A program made the translations under genes and the position numbers. Positions 1 through 12,470 of a DNA stretch of 64,000 nt are shown here, piece by piece; the stretch's first letter is position 1; each line of letters begins with the position of its first letter. The notes beneath the pieces were generated by a model. It had not been told where the DNA came from. It saw only the letters and a program-made list of their open reading frames with translations, and did not search any database. Source of the DNA: Diorhabda sublineata (taxonomy: Eukaryota > Arthropoda > Insecta > Coleoptera > Chrysomelidae); the NCBI RefSeq assembly GCF_026230105.1, contig NC_079478.1:18677653-18741652 (forward strand), given 5' to 3'.

Positions 1-2421
1 CACACATTATCATAAACCTTCTTTCAATAGAGAGATAAATAGATTATTTGATGATAGAGTAATTTTTGGAAGTAACCAAAATTTTTTCAATTTGGCTGCT
101 TTTCAAATACATTTTTCCCATGCCCTGATGAGAGAATAATTCCATTGAAAATAATAAATTAAATTGAATAATTATCCTTTCAAATTTTTTTAAATGTAGT
201 TATCACATAAATCAAAAGACGCCGGAACTCAGTCAAACATTTTTAATTTAGATATCAATCTAGAACGCAATATACCATTTCAAAAATAGTAACGCCATTA
301 ACATTTTTTTAATTTCTCCTAATTGCCAGCACCACTTTTCATCATCGTTGGCTGGTAAGTCAAAAAATGAAAAACTGTTGACACTACAAAACGCGATTTA
401 TCCGCTAAAATCCCATCTATCTTCTACTCTTGCAGTAGAGCATTTATTCTTTGTCACTAACAAAAATAACAAATGGGATGATTTAACGACGGTAATAGTC
501 CAGAACTCATTAGCCTATGAAGGAAGGCATTGACTAGATGCAGTCCTGCCTACTCAAGTAATTTAAAAAACGATAGATGGCGCGATAAGGTCGGCAGCTG
601 CCAGGGACGGCCTAGATTTACAATTAAACGAGGAACATCAGATATCTACTGGAACAAAAATTAAATTATCATTTATTATTCAACAATACCAGGCATTCAT
701 TTTATTATTACTTAACAATGTTATAATCCGCTGTAATACTCTATTAAACGACTGACAATAAATCCATGAATGAATTTTTTATTATTTCAATAAACTCATA
801 TTGATTTGATCCATGTTTTAGAATCCGCTAACCACGTAAATATTTTTTATTGCGATCGTGTGTCAGTGTCGGAGACCTTTTACATATCTCCTCCGTCCTG
901 TGGTGTTGACTTCATCCTCGAAGTCTCAGAGAACAAATCTTGGAGTGGACAGCAACTTTGGATCATATAAGAATCTAATTGCGTTAATAAAATATCTTCG
1001 CAGCGTCGATATCCGTATTTAGCTAGTAATGCTGGACGTGCATCAGTGTGTTAAATTTGAATAATTCAAGAAATCTCAATTATTTATGAGAAATAATATT
1101 GGCGTTTTATATGAATTTTTAGATATATACTTATATTTATATTTATATATACTTCTTATATTGTTTTTCGGCGTAAAAAAGAATGTTTAATTAATTGTCG
1201 AAATCTTTTTTTCCTTATTTACTGAAAAACGAAAACATTAAATATTGTGTCAAATAATATGTTCACCAATTTTGTTATTATAATAAAATATTGAGGTCCA
1301 GAAACTTTATTATCAAACTATGTCTAAATGCTAATTCAAGTTTCCGTTGAGTTAATTTCGAAAATCGTAGATGCGGTGATAAGTTTTCTATCCACACAAC
1401 TGAGTGAACCTTGCCACCTCCATTGTGGCATAAAAAAATAAATGTATACACTTACGTGCTTTGTGACTAAAATATGTTGATTACCATCTTCGATGCTGAT
1501 AAGTTGGTCCACCATAATGCTTAAACGAAATATAACAATGCGTTGTGTATGAAAGCATTTCAATTTACTTTAATGAAAAAGTCGTCTTCGTTCTGACATT
1601 ATTGAATAAATTATACTGTTGTTTGACGAAGTGTTCTGTCGTCTTGGTTCTATGATTCAATTATTTTTTTCCATTGTAACTTGTCAAAATGTCGTTATAC
1701 ACTTCTATACTCAGTTTAAATATGTATAAGTTATCATCAATGTCGAAATATAGCGATTTATTATTTAATATTTTATATAATTGAACTATTCATTTTGGTT
1801 CCGTTATTATCATAGTTGAATATTTAGCGCAATTGATAATTTTCTTCTTCTTGGGATTTCCCAGTCTTCTATCGACTCTTCATTTTGTTTATCAAAATAA
1901 ATAATAAGCAAAACATCAAATTAACAATATTTCACAATGAGGAATCTGTTTAAAATTAAGTTATGAATCTTCAACTAAAATAATTGAATAGAAACATCAA
2001 TGATATCAACACCATTTTTACTAAGAATTAAACATGTAAAATAATTCATTTTCTATTTTTTCAATGGTCATATGTGTGAGATTGGTACGTACTACCCAGT
2101 AGGCGTCCGGACCACCATTTGCGACCATATATTATGATTATAAAGAAGCTGCAACTGTATGAGCGCCTTGTATAAACATGCACGTCGGTTGGTGATGTTA
2201 TAAAAGGGTACTGAAAAAATTATGAGTATATTAGGGTACTCATTGTTTTCTCGCAAAAAAAATTGTTTAAAAGTTTTTATCGCCTAAATATTATTTCCCT
2301 TTGTGACCACAATCTTAAGCCCATTAAACTTGGTCTCAAGCAATTCGTTCCATATAAAAACACCACGTTTAGATTTTCGTTAAAATTTGTTCGAAGGAGT
2401 TTACCATTAGAATAGTAAAAT
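1..2421. other. AT-rich non-coding stretch
   Basis: I see no supportable gene here. The open frames (for example 348..533 on + and 1336..1563 on -) are short, have no recognisable motif and look like chance frames. No tandem array or terminal inverted repeat stands out. Most likely intronic or intergenic DNA. Confidence 0.5.
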
Positions 2422-2443
2422 TTCTCTCTCTCTCTCTCTCTCT
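2422..2443. repeat. (TC)n microsatellite
   Basis: An uninterrupted run of about eleven TC units. It is an ordinary simple repeat in an AT-rich setting. Confidence 0.9.
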
Positions 2444-2937
2444 GTATAGATAAAATTATAACGAAATTGAATTGAGGATTTTTTTATATCTAACTGTTTT
2501 CGGTAAAGCAAAAAAATCCAGTTTCTATACTTTTTGAATCCGGTACGTGCAGAGAAATGTATTGTTGCTAGACTACTGAAGCTTTTTTATTATAGCAGCT
2601 TTTTCATTCCTCCGAAATATATCTATCGGCTTCACTTCTATTTCTAGTGAGTCTATATCAACCTCATATAATTTCAATTCATGTGTCTTCTAATCAACAT
2701 TGTTTAGTTATTAAGTATCAAGATTGATATAATGTTAAAGCCTCTTGTAGATTTCTCTTACCGTAGTCGTGGAATATTGTCTCATGTATAATTTCTACAA
2801 ATTTTTCAAATTAGACACAAAATTAGTTTTGAGAAAGACTTTGATCTGATTCAGATCTGATAGAAAAAGATTTGATGTGATGGTCTCATCTTTTATCCTT
2901 ATCCGCAAGTATAGATCCTTTAAACTTTCTTTACCAC

Positions 2938-3077
2938 TCTCTCAAAATGGCTCAACAGGCCTTATAGGCGAAGGCTTGGAGATGTTTTGCTGCTTTCCTC
3001 CATATATTTTTGTTCATGGCTGCTTCAGTTCAGTTTTATATTCCTATTCTTTCTAAACCTCTCTTCATGCATCTATC
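2938..3077 (-). pseudogene. possible LINE ORF2 C-terminal tail remnant
   Basis: Read on the minus strand, this stretch gives RGLERIGI, a stop, N, a stop, then TEAAMNKNIWRKAAK. Insect non-LTR retrotransposons of several clades end with a similar segment (a short helix, a GI-NW motif, then a DR-W-basic motif before the stop). Two internal stops show it is dead if the assignment is right. Upstream reverse transcriptase motifs are not visible, so this would be a 5'-truncated copy. It could be chance similarity. Confidence 0.3.
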
Positions 3078-4530
3078 AATTTTTTTTCCATTGAAGCCCC
3101 CTTTCCTTTTTCGCTCCCTATCCCTTAATAGATCTTTTCACCCAAATCAATATGTTCTTTTCTGGACTGAATGAAGTGCACTAAAATTGGTTCTATTTTC
3201 ATATATTTATATCATTTTCTAGCTAGCATAGATGGTACTTATGTAAAAATATCTACTTCTTCAAAATAAGTTGAACACCAATAGAACCAAAATAAATTTT
3301 TTTAAAATATCAGTCTTAAACAATATAGAAATAGTTTTTATTCGTAAAAACAGAAACAATGGAATGAACAATATTTATTTACGTTTAATATTTTTTATTC
3401 CTGCAAGAAAAGTTGTATTCCGCGCTCTTGTCCTCTCATGTATTAATAAATGTTCGATGTTATTATTTTTCATTTTTTGGTCCTCTTTGTCGAATGACTA
3501 CTCTCAGTGATTATTATTTTATTTTTACAGAGTACATAGTGTCTACCTATTTATTATATATGCAAATCAAACAAAGATGTAAATGTATGAGAGCGGATGC
3601 TGTTAAGTAAAAAAAATCATCTGTTAGGTTAATAAAGTTCGGTTGTGACAACATTGGACCCCATAGGAACCAATAAATTTTTATTTTGCAGAAACTTATC
3701 ATTTAAAATATAGTTTCAACTTTTTAATTAAGTCTATCTAGATTTTTAAATATTTTAGAAGTGATTTCTGCTATACACGATTCATTTTTATTTCTGAGCT
3801 CACTGTTTTTTCATGTAATTAGTTACGTCCAATAAAAATCTTATAGTTTTGATGAAAGAAGAAACTGCAAGACACAGACAGTGATATTTATTTGATTCCT
3901 ATACAGATATTTTATAAAAGTTTTTCAACATTTTAAGTAAGGATTGGGATTAAAGGTTCTTTTGCTCATTGGTGGTTATGTATTTAAGTAACGCTATGGT
4001 ACCTACTTAATAATTACTTCGGATTTATGAATAGATACGTGTTTCCTAGGCAATACTATCAGGTACAGATATCTGCTTTTCAACAATAGCTAATATCAAA
4101 TTATTAGAGCCATGCAGTGGTTGTTTTCAAAAACAAAATAGGCGGACCTGGTACAAAATGTTTATTTGACATTCTCCGAATAACTATCCCAAGTATCATT
4201 ACTATTAAAAATCAGACATCGTGTTAGACAAGACCATCAATGACAAGCAAAAAAGAAAAACAATGTCGATAACATCGGTTACATCCCAGATTGAATTACA
4301 ACCGACATTGTATGATGTTGTAACATCGTAGATTATAATTGTTGACTCATTACAAGTCCTGAAGTGGGTACCAATAATAAGAGAAAACAATGGTTTTATG
4401 GAAAAATATCATTCTACAAAGATTCAGGATCATAGAATGCTTGCTACAATGACGCAAATTAAAACTTTGACTAGTACTTTCATTATAGATCGGTATATAA
4501 AACTCGCGTTCTATCAAAGATGACTTTCTT
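3078..4530. other. no gene seen
   Basis: AT-rich sequence with only short, unsupported open frames (for example 3271..3510 and 3413..3610). No recognisable domain, RNA gene or terminal repeat. Confidence 0.5.
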
Positions 4531-5204
4531 AAGGCCCCTTGACATGATGTAGGACAATGTGCAATAATGCATGCCATTTGTTGTAAAGGTCGCTTAACAT
4601 GATGCAATAGAATATGCAATACAAGACCCAATATTTCTTAATCAAAAACACATGCAGATGAAGTTCAGTTGATTTTTTCATACAAGATCTTGCACTTGCA
4701 ACATTGTCGATTTTGTGCCATTTTTATTGCGAGCAATAGTGAAGTCTACTTACTTTTGACTAAACAATCAACCAAATGTCAGTGTTAGATCAGCTGACTT
4801 TTGTAAAATTAATCATTTCGACCTCGTGGTAAATTTAACCTTATTTCGATTTTGTTTTTGCTCATATTTGTTGACAAGGTCGAAATAATTAGTTTTACGA
4901 AAGTCAGCTGATTTAAAATTGACATTTGGTTGGTTGTTAAGCCAAAGGTAACTAGATTTCTCCCTAGAATTGTAACTTGCACGCTATAAAAATGGCACAA
5001 AACCAATAATGCTGCAAGTGCGAGATCTTGCATGAAACAACTGAAAGAAATATCGTGTCTTGTATGCATTTTACGTTGTATTGCTTCATGTCAAGCGGCC
5101 TTAATGTCAAGCAACGTGCAATATTCGTCTGTGCAATATTTTGGTTTTGCACGAAATTCCATGCAACTTCTTGCACGTTGCATTGCATCATGTCAAGCGG
5201 CCTT
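4531..5204. mobile_element. foldback/MITE-like element with long imperfect inverted arms
   Basis: The ends carry inverted copies of one motif of about 20 bp. On the left, AAGGCC-CTTGACATGATG starts at 4531 and AAGGTCGCTTAACATGATGC at 4586. On the right the reverse complement occurs at 5080..5103 and 5183..5204. Inside lies a second, longer imperfect inverted pair (about 4672..4815 against 4885..5037) that shares the blocks CAAGATCT, TTTTGTGCCATTTTTAT, ACCAAATGTCA and TCAGCTGACTTT. The whole is about 674 bp and could fold back on itself. It has no transposase ORF, so it is non-autonomous. The open frames inside it on both strands are by-products of the symmetry. I could not define a target-site duplication, so the superfamily is open. 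Confidence 0.8.
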
Positions 5205-6871
5205 TACAAATAAGTTATATTAAAACCATAAACGTTTGAAAAAGTACAATATGAGAAAGATTGCTAGGCATTATTGGCATCCATTTTTGTAAAGTTCACT
5301 TCGATGTAAGATTCTTGATCAACTACAAATACAAATCAAGTTTTAGATAGTTCAATTTTTGGTTTTTTAATTAAACTTGTTCATTGGTACTAAGGAAACT
5401 ATGACTTTAACCAATTTTTTTTAACTGAACGTATCTTTCTCAAGGGTCCAACGCTATAAAATTCTCTTAAACATCTGTAACAAATAAAATTCAAATATAA
5501 ATATAGTATAATGCAAAGATGTATCACAGATCTTCTTTGTAAAACCAGCAGTTTTTGATAAAAGTTATTCATAGGGCTACAAAATCTTTGGCAGAAAAAG
5601 TTGTTAAGACTATTTTTTGTGTTTTTATATCGTTGTTATCATTTTCGGCTCATTGTCACACTTTGCTTTGCAATATTGTAGAATGTAGTCTGAGATGTAT
5701 TTGCCAAAAACATTATTTCCTCGATAGCATCGCTTTTGGACATTCCTGGACCACAAAGTCGGTAAAACAGTTAAAATAACTTTTTGAACATAAGTTTACA
5801 TGCTCTACTGCAGAAAACCCTTGTTTAAAACAAAAAATGTTGTCACTAAGAAAAAGTCAATGCCTGGTAAGTTTTTTTTTGAATTCAGTCTCCATTGTGA
5901 TATAGTTTTATACTATAGTTGCTATAACAAATAATCGAAAACAAATAGTTCACCAATGATATTTTTTAGCTTGTTTCTCGATTAGTAAAATCATCATGCT
6001 CTGATTGGTGTACACATTCAAGTGATAATTTAAGAACATCATTTCAAATAAGTTATATATCTAAAATGATTAATAAGGTTTTGTAAATGTTTTCTCAGGG
6101 TTTTAAAATATACTTTTAATGTGTAAAACATAATTATCCATGAATTTATAACATGTGCCAACATCCCTATTGTTTACAATCCATGAAATGCTAAAGAAAC
6201 TAGTAACATTATTGAAACACTCGATGCAAATTTCAATTGTTCAATTATGAAAAAATGAAGCAATTTAGGATGGTTTCGTTATACAAAAGGTGATTTCTCA
6301 GTAAATTGCAGCCGTAGAAGCGTTGCTGTAACCTTGGACTAATTTTTTAATAACAGTGTTTTGTTATTGACTGAACTGTCATCATTCTTTTCTCTTGCTG
6401 AAATTTTAAATAAATTATACTTGAGACTCTGTATCAACTATAATTTGCTTAAGTGTAACGAGAAGCTTGTTAAATGTAAATCGATTACTCAATGTTACCT
6501 CAAGGTATTTAGCAAACTTTTTTTCGATAAAAGAGAAGGGATTCAATACATGTGAATTGAAGATGTACATATCCTTTTATGTAAACAAGTCATATTTTTA
6601 ACACTAAAAAGATGAAGCAATAATATTTCCACAGAAAGACTCTTGATGAAATTATAGTCCTCACACAATAACTTCAACTTATAAAGAAAAATGATTTAAA
6701 TGACTTTTAATCACATAGATGATTATGTGAATTTTCAGCTTAGATTGATAGAAAGACATCATTAAAACACACATCATCAATATATGTATATTTTGTGATT
6801 AAAAATAGATTGTTGGAACGAGCTCAACAGGAATAACATTTTATATAGAAATGCCGGCAAATACAACTTAA
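5205..6871. other. no gene seen
   Basis: AT-rich sequence. The 74-codon frame at 5555..5779 and the 64-codon frame at 6361..6555 have no motif that I recognise. No repeats of note. Confidence 0.45.
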
Positions 6872-7655
6872 AGGGCCGGTTTATCAATAAATATAACAAA
6901 CTTGATTGGCTGTGTATTTTTTATTTAAATCAATAAACATTTTGTACGATATGAAATTAAATTCAAACTCTGGTTCGTTAATAATAAATGAATATCATCA
7001 TTTAATTTTGATTTTGATATGATGGATTTTCTGGATCACTTATTGGATAGTGATGAGGATATTGATCTTATGGAATTCCTTTAGCACGAAAGAAGGAATC
7101 ATATAGTACGGATAATTTTGAGAAATAGGATGATAATAATTTCCATTCTAGATTCGATCAGTTCTCTTACTTTCTATTATATTCTTTTGCTTATTAGCAA
7201 ATCCCAAGAGTAAATTTCTCTCTTCGAGAGTAAAATTGATGCTTGTTAGTGCTAGTATTTTGCATTTCTTTAAAATTAATTTCGCTCACAAGAAACCAAT
7301 AAATATTATTAACACTTACACAGATCAGAAACCAAATAAAGTTCACAAAACAATATTTGTGGGATTATTCGCATTTGCATAACTTCTATTGATCTTGAAA
7401 ATTAACAGCGCTGTTACCGCTAATACACATACAGAATAAGCCCATTAGATTCAGATGCCAATCCTCATATTGCTGTTCTGTGCTATCCTCCAGTTAACTG
7501 GCTTATCTGACAGTTGAAAGTAAGAGATAACTATCTCACAATTTAAGTAACAGTTAACAGTTATCCTGTTATCGAAAAACCCAATTTTCAATAATAACTG
7601 ATAGTTATATGATAGTTTAAAACTTACCTCACAAATACAATTGATAAACCGGGCC
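6872..7655 (+). mobile_element. PIF/Harbinger-like deletion derivative
   Basis: The element is bounded by imperfect terminal inverted repeats: AGGGCCGGTTTATCAA at 6872 and the reverse complement of GGCCCGGTTTATCAA ending at 7655. The trinucleotide TAA directly flanks both ends (6869..6871 and 7656..7658), as expected of the TWA target sites used by PIF/Harbinger elements. Inside is the N-terminal stub of a transposase (see 7019..7150), but no DDE domain and no Myb-like ORF, so this about 784-bp copy is an internally deleted, non-autonomous derivative. The right half contains several related AGATAACTATC / CAGTTATC-type motifs (about 7517..7620) that may be subterminal repeats. Confidence 0.75.
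7019..7150 (+). pseudogene. Harbinger transposase N-terminal remnant
   Basis: From the ATG at 7019 or 7022 the reading is MDFLDHLLDSDEDIDLMEFL followed by a stop at 7082. The same and the next frame then continue with HERRNHIVR and DNFEK, a stop, then DDNNFHSRF. An acidic leader, an R-rich segment and an NFE-x-DD-x-F-x-x-RF stretch are typical of the start of Harbinger/HARBI1-type transposases. The remainder of the protein, including all catalytic acidic residues, is absent. At least one stop and one frameshift make it non-functional. Confidence 0.65.
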
Positions 7656-10600
7656 TAAGAATACAATAAAAGTTCATGGAGCATCGATAACATGTCATTG
7701 ATCGTAGTTTAATGAAGTCAGTACTTTTTATGTCTTCCAAAGACAAATCAACGATATCCCAACTATTTTATTCAAAGGACATTTTCCATTACGTCTATTA
7801 ATTCTTTGCTCGAGAAGGAGAATCAGATACATTCTTTTGCCGAAATCATGTGAAATTATTAATTTAAAAATTTTAATTAACCTCTGTACTTGCTTAATCA
7901 CTGTTTACGATCCCGATGATGGTCTGATATGTTTCCAATTTAGTAACTCTCAATTAAATTTTATAACTGTTCCATAAAAAATTATAATTACAGTCTCTTC
8001 AATGATTTTAGCAATGAAATTGTGTTGTAGAGCTTCCGGTTGTCATTAAAAACTGCATAATACTAAATCTTAAAACAAAACCAACATTAAAAAAGCGCTA
8101 TGAACGAGTATGGAATAAAAGTTCGCTTATTAAGATAAATAATGAAAGGTAGAGTCAACGGCATAATTACAATATTGGTAATGTAAGGGTTCGACATCGA
8201 GATACCCGTTGGGTTTACGATACTGTAATCGATATTGAATCCTCTCAAGCAACATTTGATTTTAAAGTGTGTGAATAAATCTTATGTACGCTCCAGACTC
8301 TCACAAGGCGCCTCCAAGACAGTCTCGACATGAGTTTTGGCGAGTGGAGATGACAGGACGGCTAGCCATCCACACTCTCGATTTAGCCAATGGCTCGCCT
8401 TATCAAATGAAAAAGGAAAATGATGTCTACATTTGAAATGGATTCAATTTAAGGTTTTTTCTTTCCCAGATGCCTTCTTAAATGTTATTGATGGTCTTAA
8501 TAAAATTTCAACTCCCGTGTAACTACAATACAATAAAATACAAATATTATTTATTGCACTCCACAAGGAGAAAATATTGTACTACTATATTTGTGGTTGT
8601 ACCTACTTATATTTATATCTTCACTTATCACTATAGAGTTATATTATACTTATACATAGAGTTAAAGGTACGTAGGTGGAAAGAGTGTTGAAAGAGAGTC
8701 AAAGAGCATCGATTTATAACTCTCTAGATCTCTTTGTTCTTCTTTATTCTTCTTTGTTTGGTTCTTTATGCATAGGGTTAATATTCAAAATCCAGACAAA
8801 ATAGAGAAATGAGAAAGTGGTGTCTTTCTCTGTATCAGCAGTTCAAAACCACTTGAACAAGCTCGGTTAATCGATCAGACAAAAGGTGTTAATACTATTA
8901 GCCAACTTGATCAAGGACTAGAATGTAGGGCTAAAGGTTCATTACATTCGTATTTTAAAAACTATGTTTTATCTACAAAAAGTATTTTAACTAGGCGTAA
9001 GCGATGTGAACCCTTGTTCAAGGCCTAGCACTTAAAGAAGCTGCGCAACACACTGTTAACGCAAATTTTATCCCAGATGGCTAATTAATTTTGGTTATTC
9101 TGAAGTTTGACTATTGAGGCCATTGTAATTACCTTCAAAGGTAGTAATTTTGGCAATGAAAGCCCTGCTGACGAAATTTGTACAACGCCTCTGAAGAAGT
9201 TCTCCAAGTTTAGTAGGAGATTCCTTTTCCTTAGCTAGAAGACAAAAATATTTCCATTTTAATTTTATTTAAAAGATTTAGAATAATAAACTTTGTATTT
9301 ACTTTAGATCATATCAAATCCAACACGCACTTGCCATATTTATCCATCGCCGGTTGTATGAGGTATGACATTTTTCTATTTATTTATAAAATAAAATAAA
9401 ATTATTGTTAAAAATCCACAAGAACGTGCGATGTATTTTATGTTATGTCTGACAACTTCTTTATTATACTATAGAGTTCGCATTATTGGTTGAGTCCGTA
9501 AATTGAACAATAATACATTCCACTTCACAGAAAATTTTTATATCTTGTTTGAAAGGACAATTCATTAAAGAGATACCAATAAGTTGATGATGCTATTTGT
9601 GACCATATAGTCGAAAAGTATGTAACGTTACCTTTTGAAAATGTTTCTATTATAACCAAAAAACGGTCTATTCTAGCATAACGCTTAACACAGAAAAGAA
9701 TGTATCGTTATGAACCCGATCGAATTGTAGCTTGTATCACATTCAACTCCTAATTGAAAATACCATTAATTCAATTTATCTGAAGCATTGAAGTGCTATG
9801 AACGCAATAATTACAGAGTGGAAACAAAAAATAATAATTGAGAGAACAGAAATTTAATTTTGTTCATAAATATATAAAAAATGCAAAAATGATCTTGGTT
9901 TCAGGTTTGTTTTAATGAGTAATACATCTTTTGAAATTTCCACCTAATTTGGGCCACTACTTTACTAATTATATGAATTAATAAGATCACCTATCACATG
10001 AATATCAAAATTATAATACGCGATAATTGTCTTATATAGGTTATGTCAGGTTAACTTAGAGACAGCCTCGACTTAGATTGATCGTGGTTCACTCGGAGGT
10101 TTGATGCCTATTGTGTTACTCTTTATTTTCTATTTCTATTTGGAAACTTCTTAACTACTTAATCACCCTATGATCTTCTCCTTTGATAGCTTGTTTTTAC
10201 AAATTTCCAACCTAGATTTTTACTTTTTTTGTCTAATTCTGCAATACCTTCGAGAAAATCTATTGTGTCGTCCTCCAGCTTTTGACGTCGTTTTTACTTC
10301 GTCTTCTCCGATATACTATTTGCAATAGTTGCCCGTTGTCACTCCCTACTTTGTACCAACGGTACAATGATTTCCTGAAACCTATTATCTTTTTTGTTTT
10401 CTCTTTATTGGTCATGTTTTATATTTTAGACTTAACGCTCCAATTCCATAATCAATGAAAAAATTGAGAGCCGTTAAGGAATGCCTTGTTTCTCTCTCAT
10501 AAGATTTGTTCATTTTCCTTCTGAATACGTTATAATTCATCAAAAAAAGAAGTTATATTATTTATGAGATTTCCCCATCTCAATGTTTAAAAAAATAGAT

Positions 10601-11261
10601 CAAGAAGTCATCAGATATCAGAGTTGCTTCCAGACGTATATTTGGAACAGAAAAACTAGGCTTCAAAATCATAGGGTTTTAGCAATGATCTCAGCTTAAA
10701 ATGGTTAAATAAAGTATATATTATTTTGTCATTGTTGTTGTGCGTAAAAAATAATTCTATAATGATATTATCTTATTACAACCTCGCCAATTGGTTTCTT
10801 GATCTTGAAACACCTTGTAAAAATTCATAGAGAAGTTGGTATTTAAAAAATTCCGGGCACAATATATGTAATTGCAATGAATGATTGAAATTTTCGGAGG
10901 TCCTCATATGCCCAGTTACGATTCCTTACTAACAGCTTGACTTTGATTATTAATATTATTGACTTTGATCGATGAACCCGTACGACCGGCGGTACCATTT
11001 CAAAATGCCAACGTTAGACATTTGGTATTTTCAGTTGGGAAGCAATAGAGTCGAAATAATTCCTTATATAACGTATACATTCCCCGGCAAAATTAACGCA
11101 TATTTTCTTATTCGAAATGAACTTTCAATTAATTAAATTTAAAGGATCAATATTTTTCCGCTCGAGGTTTCCATCTGATATGAAGTTATTTTTATGAAAT
11201 TTATAAGGCTTATCGATCTGATTGCTACTGTGCAAAATCTGTGAATTTACTAAATCTTTTG
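7656..11261. other. no gene seen; one dispersed repeat copy inside
   Basis: AT-rich DNA without a supportable gene. A GC-richer patch at about 8281..8410 gives no frame I can recognise on either strand. At about 10190..10330 the minus strand reads RRQKLEDDTIDFLEGIAEL without a stop; it looks coding-like, but I cannot assign it. A dispersed repeat copy lies at 9954..10045. Confidence 0.45.
9954..10045 (+). repeat. dispersed repeat family, copy 1
   Basis: Contains ATGAATTAATAAGATCACC and CTATCACATGAATATCAAAA, a pattern found again at about 21875..21960 (+), 36095..36175 (+) and 46066..46115 (-). No ORF. The family could be a MITE, a SINE tail or a fragment of a larger element. Confidence 0.65.
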
Positions 11262-11545
11262 TTTCTATGGCGTTAAAGCCCGCGCAGTGGTTTCACTTTC
11301 CTTCCCTAGGTGTTCTTGTCCAGAACTACCCTATTCCAATTGTGTATCTTTAGAAGACTAATTGCGTTTTCTGCAACTTCTTCCTTCCATACTTTCCTAG
11401 GACGTCTAATTCACGTACGGCTTTCAAAATTGAGTTCAGGTACTTTTATCCGCATTCTCTATTCAATCTATTTGCACTGTATAGCCCGCCCATCGCAGTA
11501 TATGTACTCTACAAACTCCGTAATCTATAGTTCCTTGTATTTTTA
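11262..11545 (-). pseudogene. LINE ORF2 C-terminal tail remnant
   Basis: The minus strand begins near 11530 with YGVCRVHILRWAGYTVQID and a stop, then continues in shifted frames with RRPRKVWKEEVAEN, LLKIHNWNRVVLDKNT, a stop and GRK. The order LRWAGH-V, then GRPR-W-EEV, then LKI-NW--V--D is the standard C-terminal region after the reverse transcriptase in many insect non-LTR retrotransposons. Only about 90 residues remain, with stops and at least one frameshift, so it is a 5'-truncated, decayed insertion. Clade is uncertain; RTE/Jockey-like is a guess. Confidence 0.75.
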
Positions 11546-12113
11546 ATAGATCTCATGTCTATTTTTGAATCTTTATACTTTATACTCATGTTTCGGATCG
11601 CATAAAACCCAGATTTGAGAACCTACGTTATTATAGATCTTATGATGCTGTTGTAAATTATTATTTCAATGGTTAATTTGCTTTTAAATCGTTTTTTCTA
11701 GGTTTGCGGCCTTGTACTGTTTCTTAATTAGAAGTTATAACTTTTAACCGAACTCTTAGCCAAAATTATAAGATTACTTTCCAAGAATAAACTGTAGCTC
11801 TCGCGTTTATTCCAGGTACAAGAATAAGTTGCTCAAAGATCTCAAAGATCTGTGGCAAAACCTTCGATTTATAGCATTAATAGATAGTAAAAAATCATAT
11901 TAGGCAATGGCAGAGTTATCTTGCGCATATTGTGATGAATCATTTATGGTAAGGGGTCACACAGACATGGCAATAATTTAAAGATGTCTTATAACTTTAA
12001 TTGTAGGGGAATAATTTCTCCAAACGCTTAACAATCCTTGACCAATTATCGCAGAGCTCGTCCAATTCTACATTGAGTGATCGAAATCCAGGCAGTGGTA
12101 TGACCAGCTAATA
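11546..12113. other. no gene seen
   Basis: AT-rich DNA; only a short direct duplication of AGATCTCAA near 11835..11850 is notable. Confidence 0.45.
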
Positions 12114-12155
12114 GTATTAACCATTAGAGCCTCTTTGGGATGTAATGGTTAATAC
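12114..12155. repeat. perfect 13-bp inverted repeat (stem-loop)
   Basis: GTATTAACCATTA at 12114..12126 is followed after 16 bases by its exact reverse complement at 12143..12155. It could form a cruciform in DNA or a hairpin in intronic RNA. No transposon context is evident and it may be a chance palindrome. Confidence 0.6.
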
Positions 12156-12290
12156 TTATCAAAATATGGAATGTTACTGATCAAAGAAGTTATAAGTACG
12201 CGAAGACGCTGTCAAGCTGTAGTTGATTTCAACTGAGAAAATACACGCTATTACAATAAACTCCTTTTTGAAATTTATCTGAATCTTTTT

Positions 12291-12291
<1 letters not shown>

Positions 12292-12357
<66 letters not shown>
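12292..12357. repeat. (TA)n microsatellite
   Basis: About 65 bp of alternating TA broken once by a C near 12332. It directly abuts the hairpin at 12358..12470. Confidence 0.9.
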
Positions 12358-12470
12358 GTTTAAAAAACCCCAAAACACGCTTTCATAGTTTTTTAAACTA
12401 TATTTATTTTTTACTTTTTAGTTTCATAAGCTATGAAAGCGTGTTTTTTGAGTTTTTCAAACTCAAAATA
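12358..12470. mobile_element. short palindromic MITE-like hairpin
   Basis: The left arm has GTTTAAAAAA and then AAAACACGCTTTCATAG. The right arm has CTATGAAAGCGTGTTTT and then GAGTTTTTCAAAC, the near-perfect reverse complement. The total is about 113 bp with an AT-rich loop. It sits directly on the end of a TA repeat, as expected of elements that target TA. No coding capacity. Confidence 0.65.

Noticed and set aside
4350..5223. Several overlapping cysteine-rich ORFs on both strands
   Set aside because: All fall inside the foldback element and reuse its inverted motifs (CIASCQAA-type peptides recur); not independent genes.
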